From assembly GCA_007858575.1 (NCBI GenBank), contig CP042279.1:4652501-4716500 (forward strand): a DNA stretch of 64,000 nucleotides, read 5' to 3'. The notes under the pieces were generated by a model. It did not search any database, was not told the origin of the DNA, and worked only from the letters and a program-made list of their open reading frames with translations. The DNA comes from Streptomyces sp. WAC08241. Its GTDB lineage: Bacteria; Actinomycetota; Actinomycetes; Streptomycetales; Streptomycetaceae. Below, in pieces: positions 27,497-35,417 of this stretch (position 1 is the first letter of the stretch; each line of letters begins with the position of its first letter). The translations under genes and the position numbers were made by a program.

Positions 27497-28424
27497 ATGA
27501 CGCCGTTGCTCCTTTCCGACATCGAACGCGCCGTGCGCGGCAGTTGAGTGCCGAGACGTGCACTCCCGAGTTCCGATCGCGCTGGACCGCGCACAACCCG
27601 GCCCGGGACCAGTGCGGGGTGACCGCCATGGTGCTCAACGACCTGCTGGGGGCGAGCTGATCCGCGGAGAGGTCCACGTCGGCGGAGAGCGCGTGGACCA
27701 CCACTGGTGGAACCGCCTGGGCACGGGCGTCGAGATCGATCTCACCCGCGAGCAGTTCGGACCCGAGGAGGTGGTCACCGGCGGCATCGTCGTCCCCGCC
27801 CACCCGCGACCGAGTGGCGCAGGCTCCGTGAGGAGTACGAGCTCCTCCGCGATCGGGTCCTGGAGAAGCTCGACCGGCAGCGGGCACCCGAGGCTGTGCC
27901 CCGGCAGTCGTTCGCGGGGCTCGCCGACGAGACGGTCGAGCGCGTCGACGAACAGGACCGGGTCCTGGCGGTGGTCGGCCGGGACGAGGCCGTTCGCCGT
28001 GGCTGGCTGCACCGGATCGCCGCGACGGTGTGCAGGGACCGGGACGGCCGGATCCTCGTGCACCGCCGTTCCGGCACCTCGCCCGGTTCCCGGGCACTAC
28101 GAGGTGGCGTCCGGCGGTGCCGTCGCCGTGGGCGAGTCCTACGAGGCGGCCGCGTCGCGCGAACTGGCCGAGGAACTGGGCGTTCGGACACCGGTCCGCT
28201 TCGTCGTGAAGTTCCTGAACCGCAGGGGACTCAGCCCCCATTGGCTCGCCGTGCACGAGGCCGTCCTGTCCGACGACCCGGTTCCCGACCCGGACGAAGT
28301 GATGTGGCACGGCTGGCTGACGGAGTCCGAACTCCTCCGGTCTATGGAGGAGAACCCGTTCACTCCGGACAGCAAGGAGACTCTGGGCCACTACTTCGCC
28401 GCCGTGGAGCGGGGAACCGCCTGA
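27497..28424 (+). CDS. YunG-like domain joined to a NUDIX hydrolase
   Basis: From ATG 27497 the first domain resembles the YunG family (WTAHNPARDQCGVTAMVLND, then RVDHHWWNRLGTGVEIDLTR, EQFGPEEVVTGGIVVP), closing with a helix EEYELLRDRVLEKLDRQ. The same frame continues without a stop into SFAGLADETVERVDEQDRVL and the NUDIX domain. The NUDIX box GGAVAVGESYEAAASRELAE then ELGV is intact (G-x5-E-x7-RE-x2-EE-x-G). Breaks near 27540, 27650, 27805 and 28085 are single-base. A GTG at about 27898 could start a separate NUDIX protein, but no frame gives a nearby stop for the first domain, so I report one fused gene. Its damage-type promoter fits a nucleotide-sanitising role. Confidence 0.75.
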
Positions 28425-28604
28425 TCGCCCCGGCCCTCTTCGTGCTGGTGGGAACGCTCGGCACGGCAGACGGTCGAGCGCGTCGGGCGGATCCGCTTCT
28501 TGCGACCGGGCCTTCGACGCGGATGCCGACGAGCCGGGCGTAACCGCCGGCCGAGGCCGGGCTCCGACGGCAATGGGAGGCGGCCCGAACACGCTCGGGC
28601 CGCC

Positions 28605-29959
28605 CTACGCCGCCTTCAGCTCCGCCACCGTACGGACGCGGTCGCGCAGGTCGCGGACCACGGGGACGTGCGCGGCATGGTGAGGACCCGCAACTTGTCG
28701 AAGTGCTCGTCGCCCCGGGCCGTCGACAGGACCTCGTAGTCGTCGAGGAAGCGTCCCCAGGTCGAGCACGCCTCCTCCAGATGCCCGTACTCGTACTGCC
28801 TCTGGGCGAGGACGGCGTTGGCGTGCAGCCTGCCCTGGCGTTCCGTGGGGACATGATCCGGATGGAGGTCTTGAGCGCGCGGATGGAGCCCGCCAGGTCC
28901 CGCGATTCGTAGTGCACGTGTGACACGTGGAACTGGAACGCGGCCTGGTCGTAGCCCCGACGGCGTCGCGCCGGGAATCCGCCCGGGAGAGGGCGGCCTC
29001 GGCTTCTCGCAGGCGTGCGAGGGCCCCGCTGCGGTCGCCGACCATCGAGGAGGCGTGCGCCTGCTGCCCCGAAGGAACGCGACGAGACGCGGACCTGCCT
29101 GGGGTGCCGCCTCGGCGGCCGAGTCGGCGTACTCCAAGGCCTTCCGCCCGTACCGGAGGTGGGAGGCCTGGAGGCTCATTCCCCGCAGGGTCCGGCAGTA
29201 CGTGAGCTGATCGCCCGACTCCCCGGCCAGGTCCAGGGCGTGCAGGTAGTAGGTCTGACCCAGGCCGTGCGCCCGCTCGTACATGGCCATCCACCCCGTG
29301 AGGTAGGTGAGGTCCGACGCGGCGGAGAGCATGTCGCGGTGGACCGCGTCCGAGGCCTCCGCGCGCAGGTAGCCGGCGACCGTGTTGACGAGGAAGGCGG
29401 CCGCCATCGGCCGCGCGTGTCCCCCGCCGAGTTCGTCGAGGATGTCCGCGATCTTGTCCGTCATTCGGCGGACGGTCTCGACTTCTCCTTGTCCGATGCG
29501 ACCGGTGGGCCTGGTGAGGCGTTCGCGATCGTCGGCGTGCGCCTGCGACACAAGAGCGGAAAAGGCCGGAACGGTGAGGGCCGCGGAATACAGGCCCGCG
29601 GCCAAGAGCTTGCGACGGGACGGGTTCATGTCGTCCTTCCCGAGATCGATCAGGGACTCCACAGTGTCCCGACGAGAATCGCTTGAATCTCCTGATGGGC
29701 GTTGCAATCCCGCTTCCGCGTAGGTCACCGGCCGCCCGAGGCGTCGTTCGAGAACAGCCAGGATCACAGCCCTGACCTGGGGCTTCGGCTGTGCGCCCTG
29801 TTTCCACTGGGAAACGGACGGCTGACGGTAGTTGAGGGCGAGCCCGGCCTCCGCGCCCAACCGGTTCACGGCGTGGGCGAACTTCGTTTCCGAGTATCCC
29901 GCCTGGTCGAGCAGGGTGCAGAGCCCTTGATTACGCCGTTCTTCGGAAGCTGCGGCCAC
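28605..29959 (-). CDS. XRE-type regulator with TPR-like sensor region
   Basis: The start is GTG 29959 behind GGGGGTTGGC. The N-terminal helix-turn-helix spans KFAHAVNRLGAEAGLALNYR, QPSVSQWKQGAQPKPQVRAV and ILAVLERRLGRPVTYAEAGL. A hydrophobic hinge (SRRKLLAAGLYSAALTVPAF) leads to helical repeats (HRDMLSAASDLTYLTGWMAM, YYLHALDLAGESGDQLTYCR, ARGDEHFDKLRVLTM). The domain plan is that of the many Streptomyces XRE-TPR regulators linked to small partner genes. Breaks near 29070, 28960, 28840 and 28690. It is divergent from the small genes at 30099-32121, with twin TTATGA repeats in the gap. Confidence 0.82.
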
Positions 29960-29974
29960 GCCAACCCCCAGCGC

Positions 29975-29989
29975 TTATGAGTCTTATGA
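29975..29989. promoter_or_regulatory. Twin TTATGA repeat in the divergent regulator region
   Basis: TTATGAGTCTTATGA (29975-29989) is a direct repeat with 9-base periodicity, 16 bases from the GTG of the XRE gene and in the only AT-rich stretch of the gap. It overlaps the expected -10 of the regulator gene and is a candidate autorepression site. Confidence 0.4.
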
Positions 29990-30098
29990 TTCGGCCTCCC
30001 CTCAACGGTACCGGTCCGAGCGTCTCGCGCGGTTAGCTCCATGTGCACGAACGATCCACAGGGGCGGGAACAAGCCTGTTCCCCACGGGAGGTGAGGC

Positions 30099-30325
30099 AT
30101 GGGCGACGACAGTGGGTTCCCACCGCGAAGAGCTACGCGGTGGACACCAGCGGTGGAGCGTCCCGGTTCGGCAAGGTGACGCGCTGCTCCGAGGAGAGCG
30201 TGTTCCTGCGGCCCCGGGTGGCGGCGCGGAGTGGGCCGCGCTTCCCGAGAAGGTGCGCCGGCCCACCGATGCCGAATGGGCACAGATCCGTGTCGTCACC
30301 ACCCCCGTACGGGTGGTGGGTCGTG
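30099..30325 (+). CDS. Small conserved-type Streptomyces protein (SYAVDT family), frame breaks
   Basis: ATG 30099 is preceded by GGGAGGTGAGGC, an excellent ribosome site. After a break within the first codons the frame reads KSYAVDTSGGASRFGKVTRC, SEESVFLRP, then (second break near 30218) GGGAEWAALPEKVRRPTDAE. This is the pattern of small (about 65-75 residue) Streptomyces proteins of unknown function that begin SYAVDT and describe themselves only by conservation. The end is placed at TGA 30324-30326, overlapping the GTG of the next gene, on the assumption of one further lost base. Function unknown; it is in the XRE-regulator gene group. Confidence 0.5.
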
Positions 30326-30612
30326 ACCGGAGCACAGCCCCTACCCGGCACCGCGCCGCTCGTCCTCTCCGCGGACCACGAGTTGCGTCCCCGTCCCGAG
30401 CCGTCCCCGGATGCACCCCGTGCGCGTACCGGTTCCGGTGCCTGGCGCTCGACGACGACGACACCGAGTGCGGCGCCGAGAGCGAGCCCGGGACCGACCC
30501 GGTACGGGCGCAGACATGGCCGTTCGAGCATCTCCGCGCGCATCCCGAGCACACCGGCTTCGCCGAGATCGTCGAGCGGCCGTGGGTGATGTGGCGAGGT
30601 ACGCGGGCGTGA
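30323..30612 (+). CDS. DUF7848-like small protein
   Basis: From GTG 30323 the frame reads TGAQPLPGTAPLVLSADHEL and, after one base lost near 30420, YRFRCLALDDDDTECGAESE, then WPFEHLRAHPEHTGFAEIVE and RPWVMWRG. I recognise the HxGHxxF/Y-type C-terminal layout (HPEHTGFAEIVERPW) of a Streptomyces-specific small protein family with conserved Cys (here CLAL and TECG) that could bind zinc. The protein is about 96 residues. It is placed between another small gene and a NUDIX gene behind the XRE regulator. Function unknown. Confidence 0.6.
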
Positions 30613-30690
30613 CCATCCGCAGAACCGTGAGGTTGCAACCGCCGTGGACGTGCTCCCGGCACGCTCCCCGACTCAGAGAAAGGCGCGTTC

Positions 30691-31143
30691 ATGAAGCGAG
30701 TTGTCGTCCGGCTGTGGCGGCTCGTCCGAGGCCCCTGCAATGGCGGATTCTGTGGTTCGCCCACGCGAAGTTCATGGTGGGCGTCACGGGAGTCGTCCGT
30801 GACGACAAGGGACAGGTCCTTCTCCTCAAGCACCGGATGTGGCCTCCGGAGCGCCCGTGGGGACTGCCCACGGGCTATGCCGTCAAGGGCGAGGAGTTCC
30901 CGCAGACCGTGGTGCGGGAGGTCAAGGAGGAGACGGGGCTCGACGTCGAGCCCGGTCGCCTGGTGCACGTGAAGAGCGGTTACAGACTCCGCGTGGAAGT
31001 CGCTTACGAAGCGCTCCTCGTCGGGGGTGACCTGGACATCGACGGTTTCGAGATCTTGGAGGCGCAGTGGTTCGAACCGGACTCGCTGCCGCAGGAACGC
31101 AGGAAGCACATCGGCTGCTCATCGAGGGGAGGACCTCTTGTAG
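30691..31143 (+). CDS. NUDIX hydrolase
   Basis: The start is ATG 30691 (MKRVVVRLWRLV) behind AGAGAAAGG. After one break near 30735 the sequence runs WRILWFAHAKFMVGVTGVVR, DDKGQVLLLKHRMW and the NUDIX box GYAVKGEEFPQTVVREVKEE then TGLDV (G-x5-E-x7-RE-x2-EE-x-G, intact). The C-terminal strand is RVEVAYEALLVGGDLDIDGF. The end is corrected to a TAG at 31141-31143, giving about 150 residues, with two breaks near 31095 and 31125. The hydrophobic N-terminal helix suggests loose membrane association. Likely a housecleaning or sugar-nucleotide pyrophosphatase; substrate unknown. Confidence 0.82.
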
Positions 31144-31166
31144 TCCCGTTGGCACCCAACGAAAGC

Positions 31167-31932
31167 GTGGTCGGTGCGCGGGCACTCGACGTGCTGGCCG
31201 CGCTGCGCACCGACTCGTCCGAGCTCACGGCGGGCATCCCGACCACACGTTCCGTCCGGCTCCCGACCGTCTGGCCCGGTGGCAGGCCTCCGGCTTCGAC
31301 ACGACGCCGTTCCACACCGGTTTCCACGTGGCGTGGAACCGCTACGCCGAGCTCGGGCTCTCCCAGGTGCTTCCGCTCCTGGTGGTGCTGGTGGGGCGGA
31401 GTCCACGCGACCCGGTGCGTTCGGCGGGTTCCACCACCCCGACCAGGGTTACCGGCACTTGCAGATGTTCGCGGTGATCACCATGTACGGCCCGATGGAA
31501 CGCGACCTCCCCGAGCGGCCGGAACTCGCACTGCTCGACCTGTTACGGGCGTACGCCCACGACTGCCTGCACTACGGCTCACGACGCCGGTACGTGGACG
31601 TCGGAGGCGAACTGGTCCGTACGCAGTACGGCATCAACTTCCGCCGCGTCTCGGGACGGACCTACTCCGCGGCCGACCCGAAAGGCAGCTCGTACACGCG
31701 CAACCTCGGGGTCGTCATGGAGGGCGCGTGCGACCGGGAGGCCCGTCGCATCACCCGCGAAGCGGCGGTTCGCACCGGACTCCGCGAGCCCGAGGACCCC
31801 ACCGGACGACTCGCCTTCCGGGACACCACGGGAACGCTCATGTCGGAGGACGTCACACCTGCCCCGCTCCGTGAGTACGCGGACGAGGCCGAGCGGTACG
31901 CCGAAGCGCTCCGCCGCTACGAGACGGGGTGA
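31167..31932 (+). CDS. Unknown protein with an in-frame TTA codon
   Basis: The likely start is GTG 31167 (GARALDVLAALRTDSSELTA); GTG 31191 is an alternative. After a break near 31230 the frame gives HTFRPAPDRLARWQASGFDT, HTGFHVAWNRYAELGLSQVL. After another near 31390 it gives RPGAFGGFHHPDQGYRHLQM, ERPELALLDLLRAYAHDCLH, YGSRRRYVDVGGELVRTQYG and NLGVVMEGACDREARRITRE. The conserved-looking HDCLHYG is a possible metal site. Codon 31543-31545 is TTA, the rare leucine codon read only by the bldA tRNA in Streptomyces, so full expression would await development. I do not recognise the family. The stop overlaps the next GTG (GTGA). Confidence 0.65.
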
Positions 31933-32121
31933 ACCATCGGTACGCGTCGTTCCTGGACGAGTTCGCCCCGGGGAGGAAGAGGAGCTGCACACCCTCTGCT
32001 GCGTGCGGTCATCAGTGGAGACACACAGCCCCTTTCCAGGTGGCTCGACTCACGGCACGGCCCCGGAACACTCGCCGGCGTCTTCCTGACGGACGGCTAC
32101 TTCGCTCCGTCCGCCGGCTGA
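31929..32121 (+). CDS. Small protein overlapping the TTA gene
   Basis: GTG 31929 overlaps the previous stop (GTGA), so it is translationally coupled. After one base lost near 31972 and another near 31998 the frame gives NHRYASFLDEFAPGEEEELH, then LRAVISGDTQPLSRWLDSRH, GPGTLAGVFLTDGYFAPSAG and a TGA at 32119-32121: about 63 residues, acidic, without signal or membrane segment. Unknown function. It is the last gene of the group behind the XRE regulator and converges on the MocR gene. Confidence 0.55.
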
Positions 32122-32147
32122 TCACGCACCTCGGCCGACCCCCGTCC

Positions 32148-33542
32148 TCACGGCAACACCCGGCACAGCGCCTCCAGCGCCCCCGGCCACGCGCTGTCCG
32201 ACGGGGTGGCGTAGCCGACGACGAGGCCGTCCGGGGCCGGGGTGGCGGTGGGGCGGCGGTAGTGGGAGACGCCGTGGACGGCGAGGCCGTGGTGGGCGGC
32301 GGTCCGCAGGGTGGGGCGTTCGGTGCCCGGGGAGGGTGAGGACGGCGTGCAGGCCGGCCGCGATGCCGCCGACCCGGGTCTCCGGCGCGTACGCCGCCAC
32401 CGCCGCCACGAGCTGGTCGCGGCGGCGCCGGTAGCGCAGCCGCATCGCCCGGACGTGCCGGTCGTACGCCCCCGAGCGCAGGAACTCCGCGAACGCCAGT
32501 TGGTCCGGCGCGCCCGACGCCCGCTCCACGGTCCCCTCGCCGCCGCCACCTCGTCCGCCAGGCCCGCCGGCAGGACCATCCACGCCAGGCGCAGGCCGGG
32601 GCGAGGGACTTGCTCGCGGTGCCGAGGTACACGACCCGCTCCGGGTCGAGGCCCTGGAGGGCCCCCACCGGCTGCCGGTCGTAGCGGAACTCGCCGTCGT
32701 AGTCGTCCTCCAGGACCAGGCCGCCCGACGCCCGCGCCCAGTCGACGACGGCCGCCCGACGGTCCGGGGCAGGGCCCCGCCGAGCGGGAACTGGTGGGCC
32801 GCCGTCATCAGGACCGCCCCGCAGTCGGGGAGGAATGTCAACTGCCCTGTGTCCGTGCCCCGTTCGTCGAAGGGGAGGAGCGGGGTGCCCAGGCCCGCCC
32901 GGGTCAGGACGTCCGCGTGGACCCTCAGGCCGTACGACTCCACGGCCGCGTCCCGCACCCCGCGCTCCCGCAGCGCCTGGCCGAGCAGCGTCAGGCCGTG
33001 GGCGAACCCGGCACAGACCACGATCCGCTCGGGCCGGGCGTGCACGCCCGCGCGCGGGCGAGGTACTCGGCGAGCGCGGTGCGCAGTTCGGGGCGGCCGC
33101 GCGGGTCCCCGTACCCGAAGGCCTCGTCGGGGCGGCGGTGAGCGCCCGCCGGTACGCCTTGAGCCAGTCGGCGCGGGGAAGGAGGCGAGGTCGGGGGTGC
33201 CCGGCTTGAGGTTGTGGACGGGGGTGGCGGTGACCGGAGGGGTGGTGGGGGCCGGTGGCGCGGCCGGTCCCGGAGCTCCGCGCGGTCGGCCACCCGCGTG
33301 CCCGAGCCCTGCCGGGCGGTCAGCCAGCCCTCCGCGACCAGTTCGGCGTACGCGTCGGCGACCGTGTTGCGGGCCGTGCCCAGGTCGGCGGCGAGCGAGC
33401 GGGAGGACGGCAGCCGGGTCCCCGCCGCAAGGCGCCCGCTGCGCACCGCCTCCCGCAGGGCGTCCATGAGTCCCGCGCGCAGCCGCGTCCCCCGGAGTTC
33501 CAGATGGAGGTCGGCCCCGAAAGTGGCCCAGTCGTTCGCCAT
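32148..33542 (-). CDS. MocR-family regulator (GntR helix-turn-helix plus aminotransferase fold)
   Basis: The start is ATG 33542. The GntR-type winged helix (GLMDALREAVRSGRLAAGTR, LPSSRSLAADLGTARNTVAD, AYAELVAEGWLTARQGSGTR) is joined by a Pro-rich linker to a class I aminotransferase-like domain. That domain has AFGYGDPRGRPELRTALAEY, GRRIVVCAGFAHGL, VLEDDYDGEFRYDRQPVGAL and the PLP-lysine region VVYLGTASKSLAP. It ends at LCRVLP (32148). Breaks near 33235, 33140, 33055, 32765, 32605, 32535 and 32330. MocR proteins use PLP as a ligand cofactor (PdxR, GabR types). Here it is divergent from the AhpD-like gene, its probable target. Confidence 0.85.
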
Positions 33543-33589
33543 GGAAATGGACCATACCCCTGAGCCAACCGGTTCCTAGGGTGGACACC
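33543..33589. promoter_or_regulatory. Divergent MocR / AhpD-like promoter region
   Basis: Forty-seven bases separate two starts. TAGGGT (33577-33582) ends seven bases before ATG 33590, so the AhpD-like message should be leaderless. TGGACCATACCCC (33548-33560) and the palindrome AACCGGTT (33568-33575) are candidate MocR contact sites. Confidence 0.45.
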
Positions 33590-34087
33590 ATGACCAGTAC
33601 GCACACCACCGTCGAGCGTGCCCACGAGCACGCGCCCCGGATGCCCTTCGCCGAGCGGGTCCCCGAGTTCTACCGGGCGATGATCCGCCTGGAGACGGCC
33701 GCCGCCAAGGACGTCGACCCCACCCTCTACCACCTGATCAAGATCCGGGCCTCGCAGGTCAACCACTGCGCGTTCTGCGTGGACATGCACAGCAAGGACG
33801 CCCTCGCGGAGGGCGAGAGCGTCGAGCGGATCGTGCAGCTCTCCGCCTGGGAGGAGTCCCGGCACTTCTACACCGAGCGGGAGCTCGCGGCGCTCGCCCT
33901 GACCGAGGCCGTCACCGTCCTCACCGACGGCTTCGTGCCCGACGAGGTGTACGCGCTCGCCGCCGCGCACTTCGACGAGACCGAGCTGGCCCGGGTGATC
34001 GCCGCGATCGTCACCATCAACGCCTGGAACCGGATCGGCGTCACCACCCGGATGACGCCCGGCCACTACGAGCCGGGCACCCGCTAG
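33590..34087 (+). CDS. Carboxymuconolactone decarboxylase / AhpD-like protein
   Basis: An unbroken gene of about 165 residues. The AhpD/CMD signature NHCAFCVDMHSKDALAEGES contains the redox Cys pair CAFC with the downstream His (C-x-x-C-x-x-x-H), followed by ESVERIVQLSAWEESRHFYT. The C-terminal helix ends TPGHYEPGTR. Family members are alkylhydroperoxidase-like and form helical oligomers; many Streptomyces copies sit next to MocR or other regulators with unknown substrates. It starts at ATG 33590 in a leaderless layout. GTG 33581 in the same frame lies inside the promoter. Confidence 0.92.
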   Translation: MTSTHTTVERAHEHAPRMPFAERVPEFYRAMIRLETAAAKDVDPTLYHLIKIRASQVNHCAFCVDMHSKDALAEGESVERIVQLSAWEESRHFYTERELAALALTEAVTVLTDGFVPDEVYALAAAHFDETELARVIAAIVTINAWNRIGVTTRMTPGHYEPGTR

Positions 34088-34097
34088 GCACCAGGGG

Positions 34098-35036
34098 TCA
34101 GTAAGCGCCCGGCTCGAAGAACTCCAGGGCGACCCGGAGCACCTCGCGCTGCTTCGGCCAGTCCTCCTCCGGGCCCGCGGCCAGGATCGCGTAGTGGTTG
34201 CCGTCCGCCGCCGTGAACGCCCGGTCGACCACCTTGCGGCGGCCCCCGTCGCGGTCGTACGCGTACACCAGCTCGGCGGCGTCGGCCGGGGCGTCCGGTT
34301 CGCCGGTGACCCGTTCGAGGCTGATCTCCTCGTAGCCGGGCTTGGCGGTCCTCCCGTCCTGCGAGGTGCCGCGCAGGGCGTCGTACGGCGTCAGGCCGCC
34401 CTCGGAGACCACGAAGACCTGGAGGAGGCTCCGGCCGTCCGGCGCGTTGTAGAAGACGCCCTGGTCGGACTCGGTGCGGTTCCAGTCCTCGGGGATCGCG
34501 ATCGTGAAGCTCTTGAGGTCCTTCACCGTCCGGTAGCCGGGCGGGGGCGCGTCACCCGTGGACGTGGGCGTGGGCGTGGCGGAGGTCGGCTCCGCCGTCT
34601 CCTCGGAGGCCGGGTCCGAGGCCGGGTCGGGCGCCGACACCGAGGCCGGCGGGCCCGCCGTCGGGCCTTCCCGTCGTCGCCCCCGCCCCAGAGCAGCCAG
34701 CCGCCGACGGACCCCGCCGCCAGGACGGCCGCGGCCACCCCGGCCACGACCGCCGTCCGCGCGGAGGACCGGGGCGGGGGCGGGGCGGCGCGTACTGCCA
34801 GCCGCCCGCCTCCGGTACGTACCGGGGCCCGTGCCGCGTCTCGTACGCGAGGGTGTGCTCCGGCCCGTACTCCGGTCCGTGCTCCGGCGCGGTCGGCGGC
34901 GGGGCGGCGGCAGCGGCGGGAGGAGCGGCCGCTCCCGCCGACGGGCTCGGGCGCGGGCGCCGGGGCGCCCGTCTCCCAGCTCTGCGTCTCGTCGTTCCAG
35001 CGGGCCCCGCCGCCCCGCCTCCCCGTACCCGCTCAT
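34098..35036 (-). CDS. Membrane-anchored protein with extracytoplasmic domain, unknown
   Basis: The start is ATG 35036 (MSGYGEAG), then after a break WNDETQSWETGAPAPAPEPV, an Arg/Pro-rich disordered stretch and one transmembrane helix (RTAVVAGVAAAVLAAGSVGG WLLW). A Pro/Thr/Ser linker with acidic repeats (PDPASDPASEETAEPTSATP) leads to the outside domain GYRTVKDLKSFTIAIPEDWN to VALEFFEPGAY. Breaks near 35010, 34920, 34790 and 34670. The last domain resembles those found behind Ser/Thr kinase-type membrane proteins of Streptomyces. Function unknown. Its ATG is one base past the stop of the DUF5955 gene (TGAGATG), so the two are co-transcribed. Confidence 0.75.
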   Translation of the reverse strand: MSGYGEAGRRGPLERRDAELGDGRPGARARARRRERPLLPPLPPPRRRPRRSTDRSTGRSTPSRTRRGTGPGTYRRRAAGSTRRPAPAPVLRADGGRGRGGRGRPGGGVRRRLAALGRGRRREGPTAGPPASVSAPDPASDPASEETAEPTSATPTPTSTGDAPPPGYRTVKDLKSFTIAIPEDWNRTESDQGVFYNAPDGRSLLQVFVVSEGGLTPYDALRGTSQDGRTAKPGYEEISLERVTGEPDAPADAAELVYAYDRDGGRRKVVDRAFTAADGNHYAILAAGPEEDWPKQREVLRVALEFFEPGAY

Positions 35037-35037
35037 C

Positions 35038-35417
35038 TCATCCTCCGAGGAGCGCGCCGACGGCCTGCCCCACGGCCACGCCCGAGGCGAGGATGCCGGT
35101 CACGGCCCCGGCGTCCGCGAGGGCCCGGCGCAGTCGGGTGAGGCGGCCGGTGCCCGCGCGTCCGGTGCCCTCGATCTCGTCCTCCGCGTCGGAGAGTTCG
35201 GCGTCCAGGGCGGCCGTCTGCTCGGAGGCGACGACGCCCCCAGGTCGCCGCGGAGGCGGCGGATCGCCAGGAGCAGCTCCTCCTGGAGGGGGTCGCGGGA
35301 CGGCTGGTTCCCGGTCACGGTGCTGGTGACCGTGTTGTGGTCGCCGATGGTGACGTTGCCGCCGGTGTTGGAGACCCGGATGCCGTCGCGGCGCGGGGTG
35401 TCGTCGGTGTCAGCCAC
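35038..35417 (-). CDS. DUF5955-type small protein with GNVTIGDHNTVT motif
   Basis: The start GTG 35417 lies eight bases inside the preceding gene's end. The sequence begins ADTDDTPRRDGIRVSNTGGN, then VTIGDHNTVTSTVTGNQPSR, a helical part (PLQEELLLAIRRLRGDLGVV, QTAALDAELSDAEDEIE) and a hydrophobic C-terminus (ADAGAVTGILASGVAVGQAV GALLGG) that may insert into the membrane. One break near 35240. About 126 residues. I recognise it as DUF5955, function unknown. The NTxGNVTxGxHNTVT element also occurs at the end of the neighbouring membrane protein. Confidence 0.8.
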
